In this document: piece by piece, positions 50,412 through 60,142 of the stretch | How the letters are laid out: every line of letters starts with the position of its first letter | Numbering within the stretch: position 1 is the stretch's first letter | From: an uncultured Paracoccaceae bacterium | GTDB taxonomy: Bacteria > Pseudomonadota > Alphaproteobacteria > Rhodobacterales > Rhodobacteraceae | DNA: 64,000 bases | Reading direction: 5' to 3' | Assembly: GCA_943787985.1 (NCBI GenBank) | Contig: CALSOO010000004.1 | Location: 1,302,001 to 1,366,000, forward strand | Notes under the pieces: model-generated | The model's database searches: none | The model's input: only the letters and a program-made list of their open reading frames with translations | What the model was told of the DNA's origin: nothing | Program-made: the position numbers and the translations under genes

Positions 50412-51494
50412 CTATCCCTCTTGATTGTCCGCGATCAGCCCCTTGGAGGCGCGCGGCAATGACATGCGAAACACAGTTTTTCCAGGCACAGAGGTGACCG
50501 ATATCCAGCCCCCGTGATCGGAGATAATTTTGCTCACCAGAGCCAGTCCCAAACCGGTGCCGTTTTCCTTGCCGGACACAAACGGGTCGAACACATCGCC
50601 TTTGATGTTTTCAGGCAGGCCCGGGCCGTCGTCGATGATCTCGATTTGCAACGGGAGGGACTGGCCACTTCCGTCGGACCGGCGCAGTCGAAACGAGTGC
50701 TCGAAATAGCTGTGCAAGCGGATTGTACCGCCCTGCCCGCCTGCTGCTTCACTCGCGTTTTTGAGCAGGTTCAGGACCACTTGAAGCAGTTGGTCAGGAT
50801 CGCCCATCGCAAGCGGCAGGGATGGGTCATAGTCCTCGATAATTGTCATGTCGGCCCCGAACCCCAGCAACGCAGAGCGGCGCGCGCGGTCCAGAACGTC
50901 GTGAATATTGACCGGTTTGAAATCAGGTGGTTGCAGGTTCCCGAACTGCTCAACCTGCTCAAGGAGCTTCACAATCCGTCTACATTCCTCAACGATGAGG
51001 TCCGTCAGCTCCAAATCGTCTGTCTGCAAGTTCATGGACAGCAACTGTGCCGCACCCGTGATCCCTGCCAGTGGATTTTTAATTTCATGCGCCAGCATTT
51101 CCGCCATTCCGATCGCGGATTTGGCCGCCGACTTGACGCTGTGGTTTTGCGTCATGCGTCCCGCCAGTTCGCGTGGGCTGATCATCAGGATCATTTGCCC
51201 CGGTGCGCCGACCAAAGGGGCCACATGCAGCGCACATTGTAACGGGGCGCGTTGTCCGCTGCCCACGTCCACATCGTTCACAAACAATGGTGTTCCATTT
51301 TCGCGCGCGCGCTCAAAGGCTTCCTCCAAGGGGGCATCGATCGCGATCTGGTCCCACAAAGGTGTCCCGATCAAAACCTTGGCCGAGGCATTCAAAAACC
51401 CTTCTGCCGCAGAGTTCGCATCCAGAATGAGGTCTTCGGGGGAAATCAAAACCGCAGGCACGGGCAAGGATGCCCAGATTGACGGATCACTCAT
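50412..51494 (-). CDS. ntrB: Nitrogen sensor kinase NtrB
   Basis: A 360-residue soluble histidine kinase. N-terminal PAS ([24 protein letters not shown]), phospho-His in [19 protein letters not shown], and ATP-binding [19 protein letters not shown] and [12 protein letters not shown]. It would be controlled by PII and phosphorylates NtrC. ATG 51494 overlaps the dusB stop (ATGA); the frame reaches far upstream within dusB but the family start is clear. Confidence 0.96.
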   Translation of the reverse strand: MSDPSIWASLPVPAVLISPEDLILDANSAAEGFLNASAKVLIGTPLWDQIAIDAPLEEAFERARENGTPLFVNDVDVGSGQRAPLQCALHVAPLVGAPGQMILMISPRELAGRMTQNHSVKSAAKSAIGMAEMLAHEIKNPLAGITGAAQLLSMNLQTDDLELTDLIVEECRRIVKLLEQVEQFGNLQPPDFKPVNIHDVLDRARRSALLGFGADMTIIEDYDPSLPLAMGDPDQLLQVVLNLLKNASEAAGGQGGTIRLHSYFEHSFRLRRSDGSGQSLPLQIEIIDDGPGLPENIKGDVFDPFVSGKENGTGLGLALVSKIISDHGGWISVTSVPGKTVFRMSLPRASKGLIADNQEG

Positions 51495-52444
51495 GCAGCG
51501 CGCTCCTGTGTCAAAATGGCATTTTCGAGAAGGGCCAATGTGGCTGTTGACGTCCGCGCCGTCAGAACCTCCCGACGCAACGCCGCGGGCGTTGCTGCGG
51601 TGTCCATAAACCACCCCAAATGTTTGCGCGCGACACGCAGCCCCAAGGCCTCGCCATAAAAGCCCAACATGGCTTGATAATGCCCACAGACCAAGTCCGC
51701 CAAATCCTGCCCCGTCGGGATCACAGGCATCGCGGTGCCATATAAATCGTGCGCAATCTGCGCCAAAATCCAAGGGCGCCCCTGGGCCCCTCGTCCGATC
51801 ATAATTCCATCCGCACCAGACTGCGCAAGAGCCGCGCGCGCTGTGGCCGTATCGATGATATCCCCATTGGCAATAACGGGGATGCTCACGGCCTCTTTGA
51901 CCGCGCGGATCGCCGCCCAATCCGCCGATCCCTTGTAGAACTGGCACCGTGTCCGCCCATGGATGACGATGCGCTTGATCCCCGCGGCCTCTGCGCGCGC
52001 AGCAATGTCGGGTGCGTTCATCAGGTTTTCGTCCCACCCCAGCCGCGTTTTCAACGTTACGGGGATATCCACAGCGCGCACCACCGCTTCGATCAGGGTC
52101 AAAGCATGGTCCGGCGTGCGCATCAGGGCGGATCCAGAATACCCGTTCACAACCTTTTTGGCGGGGCACCCCATGTTTATGTCAATGACCGCCGCCCCTT
52201 GACCTTCCACCATCCGCGCCGCTTCTGCCATCGGTGCGGCTTCATGTCCGGCCAGTTGCACAGCAGTGCCCACATGCCCGATTCCCAATTCAGCCTTTTC
52301 CCGGCTTCCGGTGCGGGCATTCAGCATATCGTGGCTTGCGATCATTTCAGAGACCACCATCCCTGCGCCGAACCGCGCGACAAGGTCACGAAACGGACGA
52401 TCTGTTATCCCCGCCAATGGCGCGAGCATAACAGGCGGGCTCAA
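51491..52444 (-). CDS. dusB: tRNA-dihydrouridine synthase (DusB/NifR3)
   Basis: An FMN enzyme that reduces uridines in the tRNA D-loop, 317 residues. [14 protein letters not shown], catalytic C93 in [19 protein letters not shown] and [16 protein letters not shown] are present. No ATG fits: a TAA nine codons upstream limits the frame, so translation starts at TTG 52444 or at a nearby CTG. First gene of the ntr operon, as in Rhodobacter (nifR3). Confidence 0.93.
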   Translation of the reverse strand: MSPPVMLAPLAGITDRPFRDLVARFGAGMVVSEMIASHDMLNARTGSREKAELGIGHVGTAVQLAGHEAAPMAEAARMVEGQGAAVIDINMGCPAKKVVNGYSGSALMRTPDHALTLIEAVVRAVDIPVTLKTRLGWDENLMNAPDIAARAEAAGIKRIVIHGRTRCQFYKGSADWAAIRAVKEAVSIPVIANGDIIDTATARAALAQSGADGIMIGRGAQGRPWILAQIAHDLYGTAMPVIPTGQDLADLVCGHYQAMLGFYGEALGLRVARKHLGWFMDTAATPAALRREVLTARTSTATLALLENAILTQERAA

Positions 52445-52642
52445 TTTGAGAGACTGGGACAGGGCGCTTAATCCTTAGGCGTTTGTGTCAAACTACTGAA
52501 GTTACACCCTATGCTCAACTCTGGCCATCGCTTTGACGTCCCAGCCTGGGTCAAATGCCTATTTTTTGTGCAGTTCTTCAGGGTATTTACCCTCCCCCCC
52601 ATTCGCGGATAGATATTGACGCAAGAAAAGGAAAACCAACGC

Positions 52643-53296
52643 ATGAGCACAGCAGCCTTGATTGTTGCCGCAGGACGCGGAACCCGCGCGGGCGGCAGCG
52701 CGCCAAAGCAATGGCAGATCTTGGCGGGACGCAGTGTTCTGGCCCATACTGTCGCGCGCTTCAAACAACACAGTGGCGTGGACCGCGTGGTTCTGGTTCT
52801 GCATCCTGATGACATGGATATGGTGACAGGGATCACTTGCATTGCAGGCGGCGTGGACCGCGCCGCATCGGTGCGCAACGGGTTGGACGCGTTGCAAGGC
52901 CAAGGACTCCATTCTGTGTTGATCCACGATGTGGCCCGACCTTGCGTCAGTGATGCAGTGATCGACGCTGTGATTGAAGCGTTGAAAACAAGTGTAGGTG
53001 CCGCGCCTGCTTTGGCGGTCACAGATGCACTTTGGACGGGTGAGGACGGCAAAGTGACGGGCACCCAAGACCGCACCGGATTGTTTCGCGCCCAAACCCC
53101 CCAAGGGTTTCATTTTGACGCGATTGTTGCGGCGCATGCGGCCCATGCCGGCGGTGCGGCCGATGATGTTGAAGTCGCCCGTGCGGCGGGGCTCGACGTC
53201 GCAATCGTGACGGGTTGCGAAGACAATCTAAAAATCACACACCCTGCAGATTTTGCACGGGCAGAACAGATATTAAGGGCACATCATGGACATTAG
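52643..53296 (+). CDS. ispD: 2-C-methyl-D-erythritol 4-phosphate cytidylyltransferase
   Basis: Third step of the MEP isoprenoid pathway. The 217-residue protein has the CTP-binding [18 protein letters not shown] and [12 protein letters not shown], plus [13 protein letters not shown] 52643 starts at the conserved region; an upstream in-frame start adds nine unsupported residues. It overlaps ispF by 11 bases. Divergent from dusB with about 200 bases between. Confidence 0.95.
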   Translation: MSTAALIVAAGRGTRAGGSAPKQWQILAGRSVLAHTVARFKQHSGVDRVVLVLHPDDMDMVTGITCIAGGVDRAASVRNGLDALQGQGLHSVLIHDVARPCVSDAVIDAVIEALKTSVGAAPALAVTDALWTGEDGKVTGTQDRTGLFRAQTPQGFHFDAIVAAHAAHAGGAADDVEVARAAGLDVAIVTGCEDNLKITHPADFARAEQILRAHHGH

Positions 53297-53765
53297 GCTG
53301 GGCAACGGATTTGACGTTCATGCGTTCGGGGACGGCGACCATGTCACATTGTGCGGGGTAAAGGTGCCGCATTCTCATGGGCTTGTGGGTCACTCAGATG
53401 CCGATGTGGGGATGCACACGGTCACGGATGCGATCTATGGTGCATTGGCGCGCGGAGATATCGGGCAACACTTCCCGCCATCCGATCCCCAATGGAAAGG
53501 GGCTGAAAGCCATATCTTTTTGCGCCATGCCGTCGCATTGGCCGCTGACATGGGGTTCACTATTTCCAACGTGGATTGCACACTGATCTGTGAATTTCCA
53601 AAGATCGGGCCACACAGCGAAGCTATGCGCACAAGGATTTCAGACATCATGGAGATAGATGTGGACCGCGTCTCGGTCAAAGCCACGACGTCCGAAAAGC
53701 TGGGCTTTACGGGGCGCGGCGAAGGGATCGCATGTATCGCCACATGCGCGCTGGTGAAACTGTGA
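53286..53765 (+). CDS. ispF: 2-C-methyl-D-erythritol 2,4-cyclodiphosphate synthase
   Basis: Fifth step of the MEP pathway. 159 residues with metal ligands D10 and H12 in [44 protein letters not shown] and a final [16 protein letters not shown]. Overlaps ispD and, by GTGA, pgpA. Confidence 0.96.
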   Translation: MDIRLGNGFDVHAFGDGDHVTLCGVKVPHSHGLVGHSDADVGMHTVTDAIYGALARGDIGQHFPPSDPQWKGAESHIFLRHAVALAADMGFTISNVDCTLICEFPKIGPHSEAMRTRISDIMEIDVDRVSVKATTSEKLGFTGRGEGIACIATCALVKL

Positions 53766-54256
53766 GACTGGCGCGGATGATCGCAACGCTGATGGGTGTG
53801 GGGTACTTGCGCCCTGCCCCTGGCACATGGGGGTCGCTGGTTGCGCTGCCTTGGGCGCTTTTGCTGCACGTTCTGGGCGGCTTCTGGTTGCTGGCTTTAG
53901 GTGTCGTCGTCGCCTTTTTCAAAGGGTGGTGGGCAACGGCACAGATGACCAAAGGAGAACAGAACCACGACCCCTCCGAGATCGTCGTGGACGAGTTGGT
54001 CGGACAGTGGATTGCGCTTTTGCCGATCTCATACGGCGCATGGAGCAATGATGTTTCGATCCTTGCGCTTTGGCCCGGCTGGATTGCTGCCTTTGGGTTG
54101 TTCCGCCTGTTCGACATTTGGAAACCGTGGCTGGTGGGATGGGCCGACCGGCGCAATGACGCATTGGGGGTCATGCTGGATGACGTCATTGCCGGTGTCT
54201 TTGCGGCCATTGGCGTGATTGCGTTGGCAGGTCTGGCACATGGAGTGTTGATGTGA
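53762..54256 (+). CDS. pgpA: Phosphatidylglycerophosphatase A
   Basis: Dephosphorylates phosphatidylglycerol phosphate to phosphatidylglycerol in the membrane. 164 residues, with [29 protein letters not shown] and FDIWKPW motifs and hydrophobic segments. I use GTG 53762, which overlaps the ispF stop (GTGA), rather than an ATG inside ispF. Its own stop overlaps the next start in the same way. Confidence 0.92.
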   Translation: MRLARMIATLMGVGYLRPAPGTWGSLVALPWALLLHVLGGFWLLALGVVVAFFKGWWATAQMTKGEQNHDPSEIVVDELVGQWIALLPISYGAWSNDVSILALWPGWIAAFGLFRLFDIWKPWLVGWADRRNDALGVMLDDVIAGVFAAIGVIALAGLAHGVLM

Positions 54257-54732
54257 CGACCCTTGCCGCGCAAGTCGTTGAAAAAGCCAAACAACAGGCC
54301 GTTGTGATCGCGACCGCAGAAAGCTGCACAGGCGGCCTTGTGGGGGCGTCCTTGACGGACATCCCCGGATCATCTGCAATGTTTGACACAGGCTTTGTCA
54401 CCTACAGCAACGCCGCAAAAATGAGATTGCTCAGTGTTGGCGAAACCACTCTGGACCAATTCGGGGCAGTCAGCGAAAACGTTGCGGCGCAAATGGCCCA
54501 AGGGGCTTTGGACAATTCAAAGGCGACGTTGAGCGTTGCCATCACAGGTATCGCAGGCCCGGGCGGCTCCGATCATAAACCCGAGGGGCTGGTGTGTTTC
54601 GCAACAGCGCAGCGAGGGCGATCGGTTCTGACACAAACGATTGAATTCGGAGCAATAGGCCGTGAGAACGTGCGGTTTGCCGCCCGAGACCATGCTTTGA
54701 TGCTGCTCCTTGATGCACTTGGCGACACTTAA
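54253..54732 (+). CDS. pncC: CinA C-terminal family protein (nicotinamide-nucleotide amidohydrolase)
   Basis: A 159-residue stand-alone CinA C-terminal domain, like PncC, which deamidates NMN. Motifs TAESCTGGLVGASLTDIPGSS and VAITGIAGPGG are diagnostic. GTG 54253 overlaps the pgpA stop (GTGA). Last gene of ispD-ispF-pgpA-pncC. Confidence 0.92.
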   Translation: MTTLAAQVVEKAKQQAVVIATAESCTGGLVGASLTDIPGSSAMFDTGFVTYSNAAKMRLLSVGETTLDQFGAVSENVAAQMAQGALDNSKATLSVAITGIAGPGGSDHKPEGLVCFATAQRGRSVLTQTIEFGAIGRENVRFAARDHALMLLLDALGDT

Positions 54733-54908
54733 TGACGGCGTCCGCAATCTGATTAAAAAGTGTGCAAAAACACATCAAAACCGCACAAAAAGTAAACAGA
54801 TCGCTAACCGAGACCTTTTTAGGCACTCTCAAACCACTTTGCCGCTTTTTTCGGCGACATACCCTCGTATGACCCTCTCGAATTAACAATTCCTGTCGGA
54901 GGGACATC

Positions 54909-56090
54909 ATGAACGGAGCTGATACAGCTTGGATTATCGTCGCCACAGCGCTTGTGCTGTTGATGACATTGCCGGGGCTTGCCTTGTTTTACGGCGGGCT
55001 TGTGCGCGCGCGCAACGTGCTCAGCGTATTTATGCACTGCTATGCAATTGCGTGTTTGATGAGCGTCCTTTGGTTTGTGGCCGGATATTCCATCGCTTTT
55101 GGCGGCGGTGATAGCGGGTTCTGGGGCGGTTTGGACAAGCTGTTGTTGCTGGGCATTGATGCCGACACATTGTCGGGCTCAATTCCTGAAATCCTGTTCT
55201 TTGCCTTCCAGATGACATTCGCGATCATCACCCCTGCCCTTATCGTCGGTGCATATGTCGAGCGGATCGGGTTCGGATTTGTTTTGCTGTTTTCGGGACT
55301 TTGGATGCTGCTGTGTTACGCACCGGTTGTGCATTGGGTCTGGGGCGGCGGAATGCTGGCCGATGGCGGTATTTTTGGCGAAACGGGTGTGCGTGACTTC
55401 GCGGGCGGCATCGTCGTGCATGAGACGGCTGGTCTGGCAGCGCTGATCCTCGCCATTTTCCTTGGCGCGCGTAAAAACAAGAATACCCCGCCACACAACC
55501 CGGGTATGGTCATGATGGGTGCGGCATTGCTGTGGGTCGGCTGGTTCGGCTTTAACGGTGGCTCGCAACTGGCGGCCGACGGGGGGGCTGCAATGGCATT
55601 GACCGTCACACATATCTCAGCTGCCACAGCATCCTTGACCTGGGCGCTTTGGGAAAAGATCAAGTTCGGGAAAGCATCCCTTGTCGGCATCGTGACAGGG
55701 ACAATTGCAGGTCTGGCCTCGATCACGCCCGCATCGGGCTATGTCGGGCCAGTCGAAGCCCTGATCATCGGCGCTGTCGCGGGTGTCTTGTGCCAGGAGG
55801 CTGTGAACCTCATTCGCAACAGCTTTAAGATCGACGACACATTGGACGTTTTTGCGGTCCACGGCGTTGGCGGGATATTTGGCACGATTATGATTGCCGC
55901 CTTTGGCGCGGGCTCATGGATTGCCCAACTCGGATCATTGTTGATCGTTGGGGTTTACACAACGGTTGTGACGGTTGTGCTGATCCTCGTGGTCCGCATG
56001 ATCACACCACTGCGGGTGGATGAAGAAACCGAAGTCAACGGGCTGGACCTCGCAGCGCACGGTGAGCGCGCCTATGACATGTCGAGCTAG
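54909..56090 (+). CDS. amt: Ammonium transporter
   Basis: A trimeric membrane channel for ammonium, 393 residues and eleven helices. The pore twin histidines are H171 (GGIVVHETAG) and H318 (VFAVHGVGGIFG). An exact GGAGG lies seven bases before the ATG. No glnK gene is next to it. The 176-base upstream gap shows no sigma-54 promoter, in keeping with the GAFTGA-less NtrC in the window. Confidence 0.95.
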   Translation: MNGADTAWIIVATALVLLMTLPGLALFYGGLVRARNVLSVFMHCYAIACLMSVLWFVAGYSIAFGGGDSGFWGGLDKLLLLGIDADTLSGSIPEILFFAFQMTFAIITPALIVGAYVERIGFGFVLLFSGLWMLLCYAPVVHWVWGGGMLADGGIFGETGVRDFAGGIVVHETAGLAALILAIFLGARKNKNTPPHNPGMVMMGAALLWVGWFGFNGGSQLAADGGAAMALTVTHISAATASLTWALWEKIKFGKASLVGIVTGTIAGLASITPASGYVGPVEALIIGAVAGVLCQEAVNLIRNSFKIDDTLDVFAVHGVGGIFGTIMIAAFGAGSWIAQLGSLLIVGVYTTVVTVVLILVVRMITPLRVDEETEVNGLDLAAHGERAYDMSS

Positions 56091-56117
56091 ACACGTTTTA
56101 CAGAATTGACCTTTGCG

Positions 56118-56141
56118 CGGGCCCTCACGGGCCCGTTTGCG
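56118..56141. terminator. Hairpin terminator between amt and the PrpD-family gene
   Basis: CGGGCCC-TCAC-GGGCCCG followed by TTTGCG and TTT. It lies 28 bases after amt and just before the end of the convergent gene, so it can serve amt. Confidence 0.75.
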
Positions 56142-56142
56142 T

Positions 56143-57453
56143 TTATGCCTCTTGGCGCAGTTCATATGTGAAGGCCGAAAGGTCGAAACCTCCGGACGCG
56201 GTGATTGCGCTCCAAAGCGCATCCGCCTTTGTTTGTCCCAGCAAGGCCGCCGCCTTTGCCCGAACCCGTTTTTCACGCACAGCCAATGGCGCCTGCGCCG
56301 CAAGATCATGGGTGGCCTCAAACGATTGTCCAGCCGCAATGATCCGCACTTGTGCTTGCGTGTCTGTCAAACCGGCATCGCCAACGACATGCACCTTGTC
56401 GCGCAATTCGACCACGTCACGCGCCAGAATGACGTCCCGTTCAAATGACATGTCCGTCGTTAACGAACGCCCCAACAAAGCCAGTGCGCAGGTGGCAGAT
56501 AGGCTGAATTTGGCTTCAAGTCGGGTCTGTGGTTGCGGGATTGCACAGACATCCAGCCAGCGGGGATGAACTTTGACCTCCACCGCTTCCACAGTCTTCA
56601 CATCGCATTTCCCCGCCAGCTCAAGACAGGCTTCGATGCTGGCATGTGTTCCGTGACAACACGCATGATACTTGTGGCTCACGCTTGGGAAACGCATCCC
56701 GCTTTGAGAAAATGCGGCTTCATCAGCCTGCCCGTGATGGGTCGCGCCAAAGCCGAACGGCCCCTCTAAAACCTCCCGAGCCCCCTCAAGCCCTTTCATC
56801 GCAGCATGCACCGCTTCCACGGCCGTGGCCGCTGACATGCCTGCATGATAAGGTTTCCCCATGGTCCCGAATTGCACTTTAAGGCCCGCCGCGCGGGTGG
56901 CTGCAAGACCGATGGCGCTGATCGCCTGAGCCCGCGACAGGTTCATGATCGCCGCACCCGCAACCGCGGCACCTATTGTGCCGGCCGTCGCCGTTTGATG
57001 GAAACCGGCCTCATAATGCCCGCGTCCCAACCACACGCCGACATGTACAGAGGCCTCCGCCCCGATGAACGCCCCGCGCAAAAAATGATCGCCGTTCATG
57101 TCCCCCTGGGCTTCCGCCATGGCCAAAGCCGCCGACACGATCACAGCACTTGGATGACCGATATGTGCGAAATGGGTGTCGTCGAAGTCGAGGGCATGCG
57201 CTGCGGTGCCATTGACCATCGCCGCGCCGCGCATGGGAAGTTTTGTGCGCGCGCCTATGACAGTGGCCACAGGAACACCGCTGTTCTCAAGCTCCACATG
57301 ACGGACAGCCTTGGTCACGGGCTCGTGCTGCCCTGCTATGGCACAGGCCGCCCAATCCAGAATAGACAGACGCATCACATGCAAGTCACCGTCAGCAAAC
57401 GCATCGCTTCGGGCGCTCTCTGCCATATCTGCCAGTCTTTGTGTCATTGTCAT
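56143..57453 (-). CDS. MmgE/PrpD-family protein
   Basis: A 436-residue protein of the 2-methylcitrate dehydratase/aconitate decarboxylase superfamily. NGTAAHALDFDDTHFAHIGHPSA (about 80-102) and the HxTATAGTIGAAVAGA and KYHACCHGTHASIEA regions match. No prpB or prpC is near, so a role in the methylcitrate cycle is not implied; the substrate is unknown. Confidence 0.88.
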   Translation of the reverse strand: MTMTQRLADMAESARSDAFADGDLHVMRLSILDWAACAIAGQHEPVTKAVRHVELENSGVPVATVIGARTKLPMRGAAMVNGTAAHALDFDDTHFAHIGHPSAVIVSAALAMAEAQGDMNGDHFLRGAFIGAEASVHVGVWLGRGHYEAGFHQTATAGTIGAAVAGAAIMNLSRAQAISAIGLAATRAAGLKVQFGTMGKPYHAGMSAATAVEAVHAAMKGLEGAREVLEGPFGFGATHHGQADEAAFSQSGMRFPSVSHKYHACCHGTHASIEACLELAGKCDVKTVEAVEVKVHPRWLDVCAIPQPQTRLEAKFSLSATCALALLGRSLTTDMSFERDVILARDVVELRDKVHVVGDAGLTDTQAQVRIIAAGQSFEATHDLAAQAPLAVREKRVRAKAAALLGQTKADALWSAITASGGFDLSAFTYELRQEA

Positions 57454-57484
57454 GTGAGGTTCCTTTTACAGAACCCTGCCACAG

Positions 57485-57934
57485 TCACGCTTTGGAATAA
57501 AGCGCGTCTGCACGCCGTTCAAAAGCCCGAACAATCCGCTGCATCGCCTCGTTAAAGACCACACCGATGATGCCCTGCAAAATCGCATTCTTGAACTCGA
57601 AATCGACAAAGAAAGTGACATTGCAACCACCTTCTGTATCCTCGAACGCCCAATTGGATTTCATATACTTGAACGGCCCGTCGAGGTATTCTGTATCGAT
57701 CTTATAGGCCTCGGGCCACAGAACAACACGACTGCCGAAACGTTCACGAAAGACCTTGAAAGAGATCACCAGATCCGCGTCCATTACAACAGATGCGCCC
57801 TGCGCTGTTTCCGAGCGGATGCGCGCGGCTGCACACCATGGCAAAAACTGCGGATAATCAGCCACGTTGCTCACCAGATCGTACATCTGTTGGGCTGTGT
57901 AGGGCAGGAAGCGTGTTTCTGAGTGTGTGGGCAT
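57485..57934 (-). CDS. COQ10/RatA-like START-domain protein
   Basis: A 149-residue SRPBCC-fold protein. It begins PTHSETRFLPYTAQQMYDLVSNVADYPQFLPWC, the COQ10 signature, and ends in an amphipathic helix. Eukaryotic COQ10 binds ubiquinone; E. coli RatA is a related protein with a claimed anti-ribosome role. ATG 57934 is chosen on family length. Confidence 0.9.
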   Translation of the reverse strand: MPTHSETRFLPYTAQQMYDLVSNVADYPQFLPWCAAARIRSETAQGASVVMDADLVISFKVFRERFGSRVVLWPEAYKIDTEYLDGPFKYMKSNWAFEDTEGGCNVTFFVDFEFKNAILQGIIGVVFNEAMQRIVRAFERRADALYSKA

Positions 57935-58001
57935 GCTGATTGACTGTGGTGTGTGTTCGCCCCCATGTGTTACGAAAAACACGTGAATTCAAGGGGGTCC
58001 C

Positions 58002-58538
58002 ATGCCACAGCGTCCATATGTCATAGATCAGATGATCTCCGCCAAATCGATTGCTGCGCGCATCGAAGACCTAAGCTGTGAAATCCATGACGAATTTGCG
58101 GGGACCGACAAGCTTGTGGTTGTTGGTTTGCTGCGCGGTTCTTTTGTGTTCATTGCGGATCTGGTGCGCGAACTGGACTTGCCGATCGAGGTCGATTTCC
58201 TAGAAGCGTCCAGCTATGGTGACGGTATGGAAAGCAGTAGAGAAGTGCGCATTCTCAAAGACTTGCGCGGCGCCATAGAAGGGCGCGATGTTTTGGTGGT
58301 CGAGGATATCATCGACACTGGATACACAATGCACCACGTCCAGAATCTGATGCTTAGCCGCAAACCAGCGCGGCTAAAAACCATTGCGTTGCTTGACAAA
58401 CCTACCCGTCGCGAGGTCGAGATCAAAGCGGATTGGACGGGGTTTGAAATTCCCGATGAATTTGTTGTGGGGTATGGTATTGATTTTGCCCAGCGGAACC
58501 GGAACTTGCCCTACATAGGCAAAGTCCGTTTTACTTAA
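58002..58538 (+). CDS. hpt: Hypoxanthine phosphoribosyltransferase
   Basis: Purine salvage enzyme of 178 residues. PRPP loop [13 protein letters not shown], the LLRGSFVF substrate loop and [16 protein letters not shown] with [13 protein letters not shown] near the end are all typical. GGGGG lies seven bases before the ATG. Divergent from the COQ10-like gene. Confidence 0.94.
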   Translation: MPQRPYVIDQMISAKSIAARIEDLSCEIHDEFAGTDKLVVVGLLRGSFVFIADLVRELDLPIEVDFLEASSYGDGMESSREVRILKDLRGAIEGRDVLVVEDIIDTGYTMHHVQNLMLSRKPARLKTIALLDKPTRREVEIKADWTGFEIPDEFVVGYGIDFAQRNRNLPYIGKVRFT

Positions 58539-58562
58539 GCTGTGCGCATCGCCGTGGCGTCG

Positions 58563-58766
58563 TCAGTTCGAGGTGGTTTTTTTGCCCCATACGGTGCCGT
58601 TCACAATGTTGTCGCTGCGTGTGTAGTTCGGGATCAGACCACTGCTGGTCGCGGCTAACGCATCCAGCGCATCGGTAAGGTGACAGATAACGACCTCGTC
58701 GCATTCCGGTTTCATAGCTTCACGCAAATTTTTGAGTTCTTTGTGGTAAATCGCAAGATTTGACAT
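58563..58766 (-). CDS. Small protein of unknown function
   Basis: 67 residues: an N-terminal helical part (YHKELKNLREAMKPECDE) and a polar C terminus ending in KKTTSN. A textbook ribosome site (AGGAG, six bases before ATG 58766) argues that it is translated. No family recognised. It converges with hpt. Confidence 0.6.
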   Translation of the reverse strand: MSNLAIYHKELKNLREAMKPECDEVVICHLTDALDALAATSSGLIPNYTRSDNIVNGTVWGKKTTSN

Positions 58767-58882
58767 GTCGGACTCCTGTTGCTTTGACGGGAAGAATATC
58801 CCCGCAATTCAGGTGTATAAGGCGCACGTGCTCTGTCAATGATGCGAGGAAATTTAGCAACCACAGGATGCAAATGATTGGA

Positions 58883-58896
58883 TTAACCAAGGTTAA
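58883..58896. promoter_or_regulatory. Palindrome TTAACC-AA-GGTTAA
   Basis: A perfect six-base inverted repeat around AA in the 272-base gap upstream of the small protein gene (start 58766). It could be an operator; no cognate regulator is evident. Confidence 0.35.
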
Positions 58897-59010
58897 CACA
58901 ACCCTAGCCATAGCACCTCGTCTTAAACAGTCGCTTTGGATGCGCACCATTACAATGTTTGCGCGGTCAAAGAATCACCCGCACCGCCTGAAAAACAATG
59001 CGGCAAAACG

Positions 59011-59036
59011 AATATCAGGTGGATAATATCAGGTGG
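59011..59036. repeat. Tandem 12-base repeat downstream of lipA
   Basis: AATATCAGGTGG occurs twice with a 14-base period, ending three bases from the lipA stop. No terminator-like hairpin is seen here. Confidence 0.6.
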
Positions 59037-59038
59037 GT

Positions 59039-59986
59039 TTAACCGACTTTCGCCTGACGCGCCGCACGCAAACGGGCAAAGTCATCACCCGCGTGATAGC
59101 TTGAGCGCGTGAGCGGCGTCGCAGAGACCATCAAAAATCCTTTGCCGTACGCCGCCTGCTCATAAGACGCGAATTCGTCAGGATGTACAAAACGGTCAAC
59201 GGCATGGTGTTTCGGTGTCGGTTGCAGATACTGGCCGACCGTCAGAAAATCGATGTCGGCGGCGCGCATGTCATCCATGACCTGCATCACGGATTGCCTG
59301 TCTTCGCCCAATCCCACCATAATGCCAGACTTCGTGAACATCATCGGATCGAGTTCTTTGACCCGTTGCAACAACCGCAATGAGTGGAAGTAACGTGCGC
59401 CCGGGCGCACTTCGGGGTAAAGGCCCGGCACAGTTTCAAGGTTATGGTTGAACACGTCAGGGCGTGCCTCAACCACGATTTCCAAAACAGCAGGATCACA
59501 TTTGATGAAGTCCGGCGTCAGAATTTCGATCGTGGTATCAGGGGAGCGATGACGCACGGCGCGAATGGTTTGGGCAAAATGCTCTGCGCCGCCATCCTCA
59601 ATGTCATCGCGATCCACAGATGTAATCACAACGTGCTTCAAACCCAGCTTGTCGACAGCATGTGCGACGCGGCCAGGTTCGAATGCATCAAGGTCTTCGG
59701 GGGGCTTGCCCGTGGCGATGTTGCAGAACGTGCAAGCACGCGTGCAGACTTCGCCCATGATCATCATTGTGGCGTGCCCTTGGGACCAGCATTCGCCCAC
59801 ATTCGGGCACCCGGCTTCTTCGCAAACTGTGACCAATCCGTTGTCGCGCATGATTTTGCGGGTTTTGGTATACCCTTCCGACACAGGCGCTTTGACCCTA
59901 ATCCAATCCGGCTTTTTAGGCTGCGGATTGTCGGGGCGGCGCGCTTTTTCGGGGTGACGTTGTTCGGGAATTTTCAAATCACGCAT
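59039..59986 (-). CDS. lipA: Lipoyl synthase
   Basis: A radical SAM enzyme that inserts two sulfurs into octanoyl groups. 315 residues with the auxiliary cluster C55-x4-C60-x5-C66 ([12 protein letters not shown]) and the SAM cluster C81-x3-C85-x2-C88 (CTRACTFC). The C-terminal [10 protein letters not shown] holds the conserved serine ligand. lipB is not in the window. Confidence 0.97.
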   Translation of the reverse strand: MRDLKIPEQRHPEKARRPDNPQPKKPDWIRVKAPVSEGYTKTRKIMRDNGLVTVCEEAGCPNVGECWSQGHATMMIMGEVCTRACTFCNIATGKPPEDLDAFEPGRVAHAVDKLGLKHVVITSVDRDDIEDGGAEHFAQTIRAVRHRSPDTTIEILTPDFIKCDPAVLEIVVEARPDVFNHNLETVPGLYPEVRPGARYFHSLRLLQRVKELDPMMFTKSGIMVGLGEDRQSVMQVMDDMRAADIDFLTVGQYLQPTPKHHAVDRFVHPDEFASYEQAAYGKGFLMVSATPLTRSSYHAGDDFARLRAARQAKVG

Positions 59987-60085
59987 GGGGTCAGCTTTCA
60001 GGCTTCATCAGTTGCACTTAGGTATACCATAAAACGTCAACATTGTAATACGAGGCGACGCATTGCCGCTCTGCGCCTTGCGCAT

Positions 60086-60122
60086 AAAAAAATGGCGTCC
60101 GGTGGAGGGGGCCGGACGCCAT
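60086..60122 (-). terminator. Rho-independent terminator of the DUF6456 gene
   Basis: On the minus strand ATGGCGTCCGG pairs with CCGGACGCCAT around a nine-base loop, followed by a run of seven T. It begins 21 bases after the gene's stop. Confidence 0.9.
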
Positions 60123-60142
60123 TCAAAAAGGATGCGTGTGGG

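Noticed and set aside
54733..54908. A sigma-54 promoter upstream of amt
   Set aside because: No TGGCAC-N5-TTGC motif is present in this gap.
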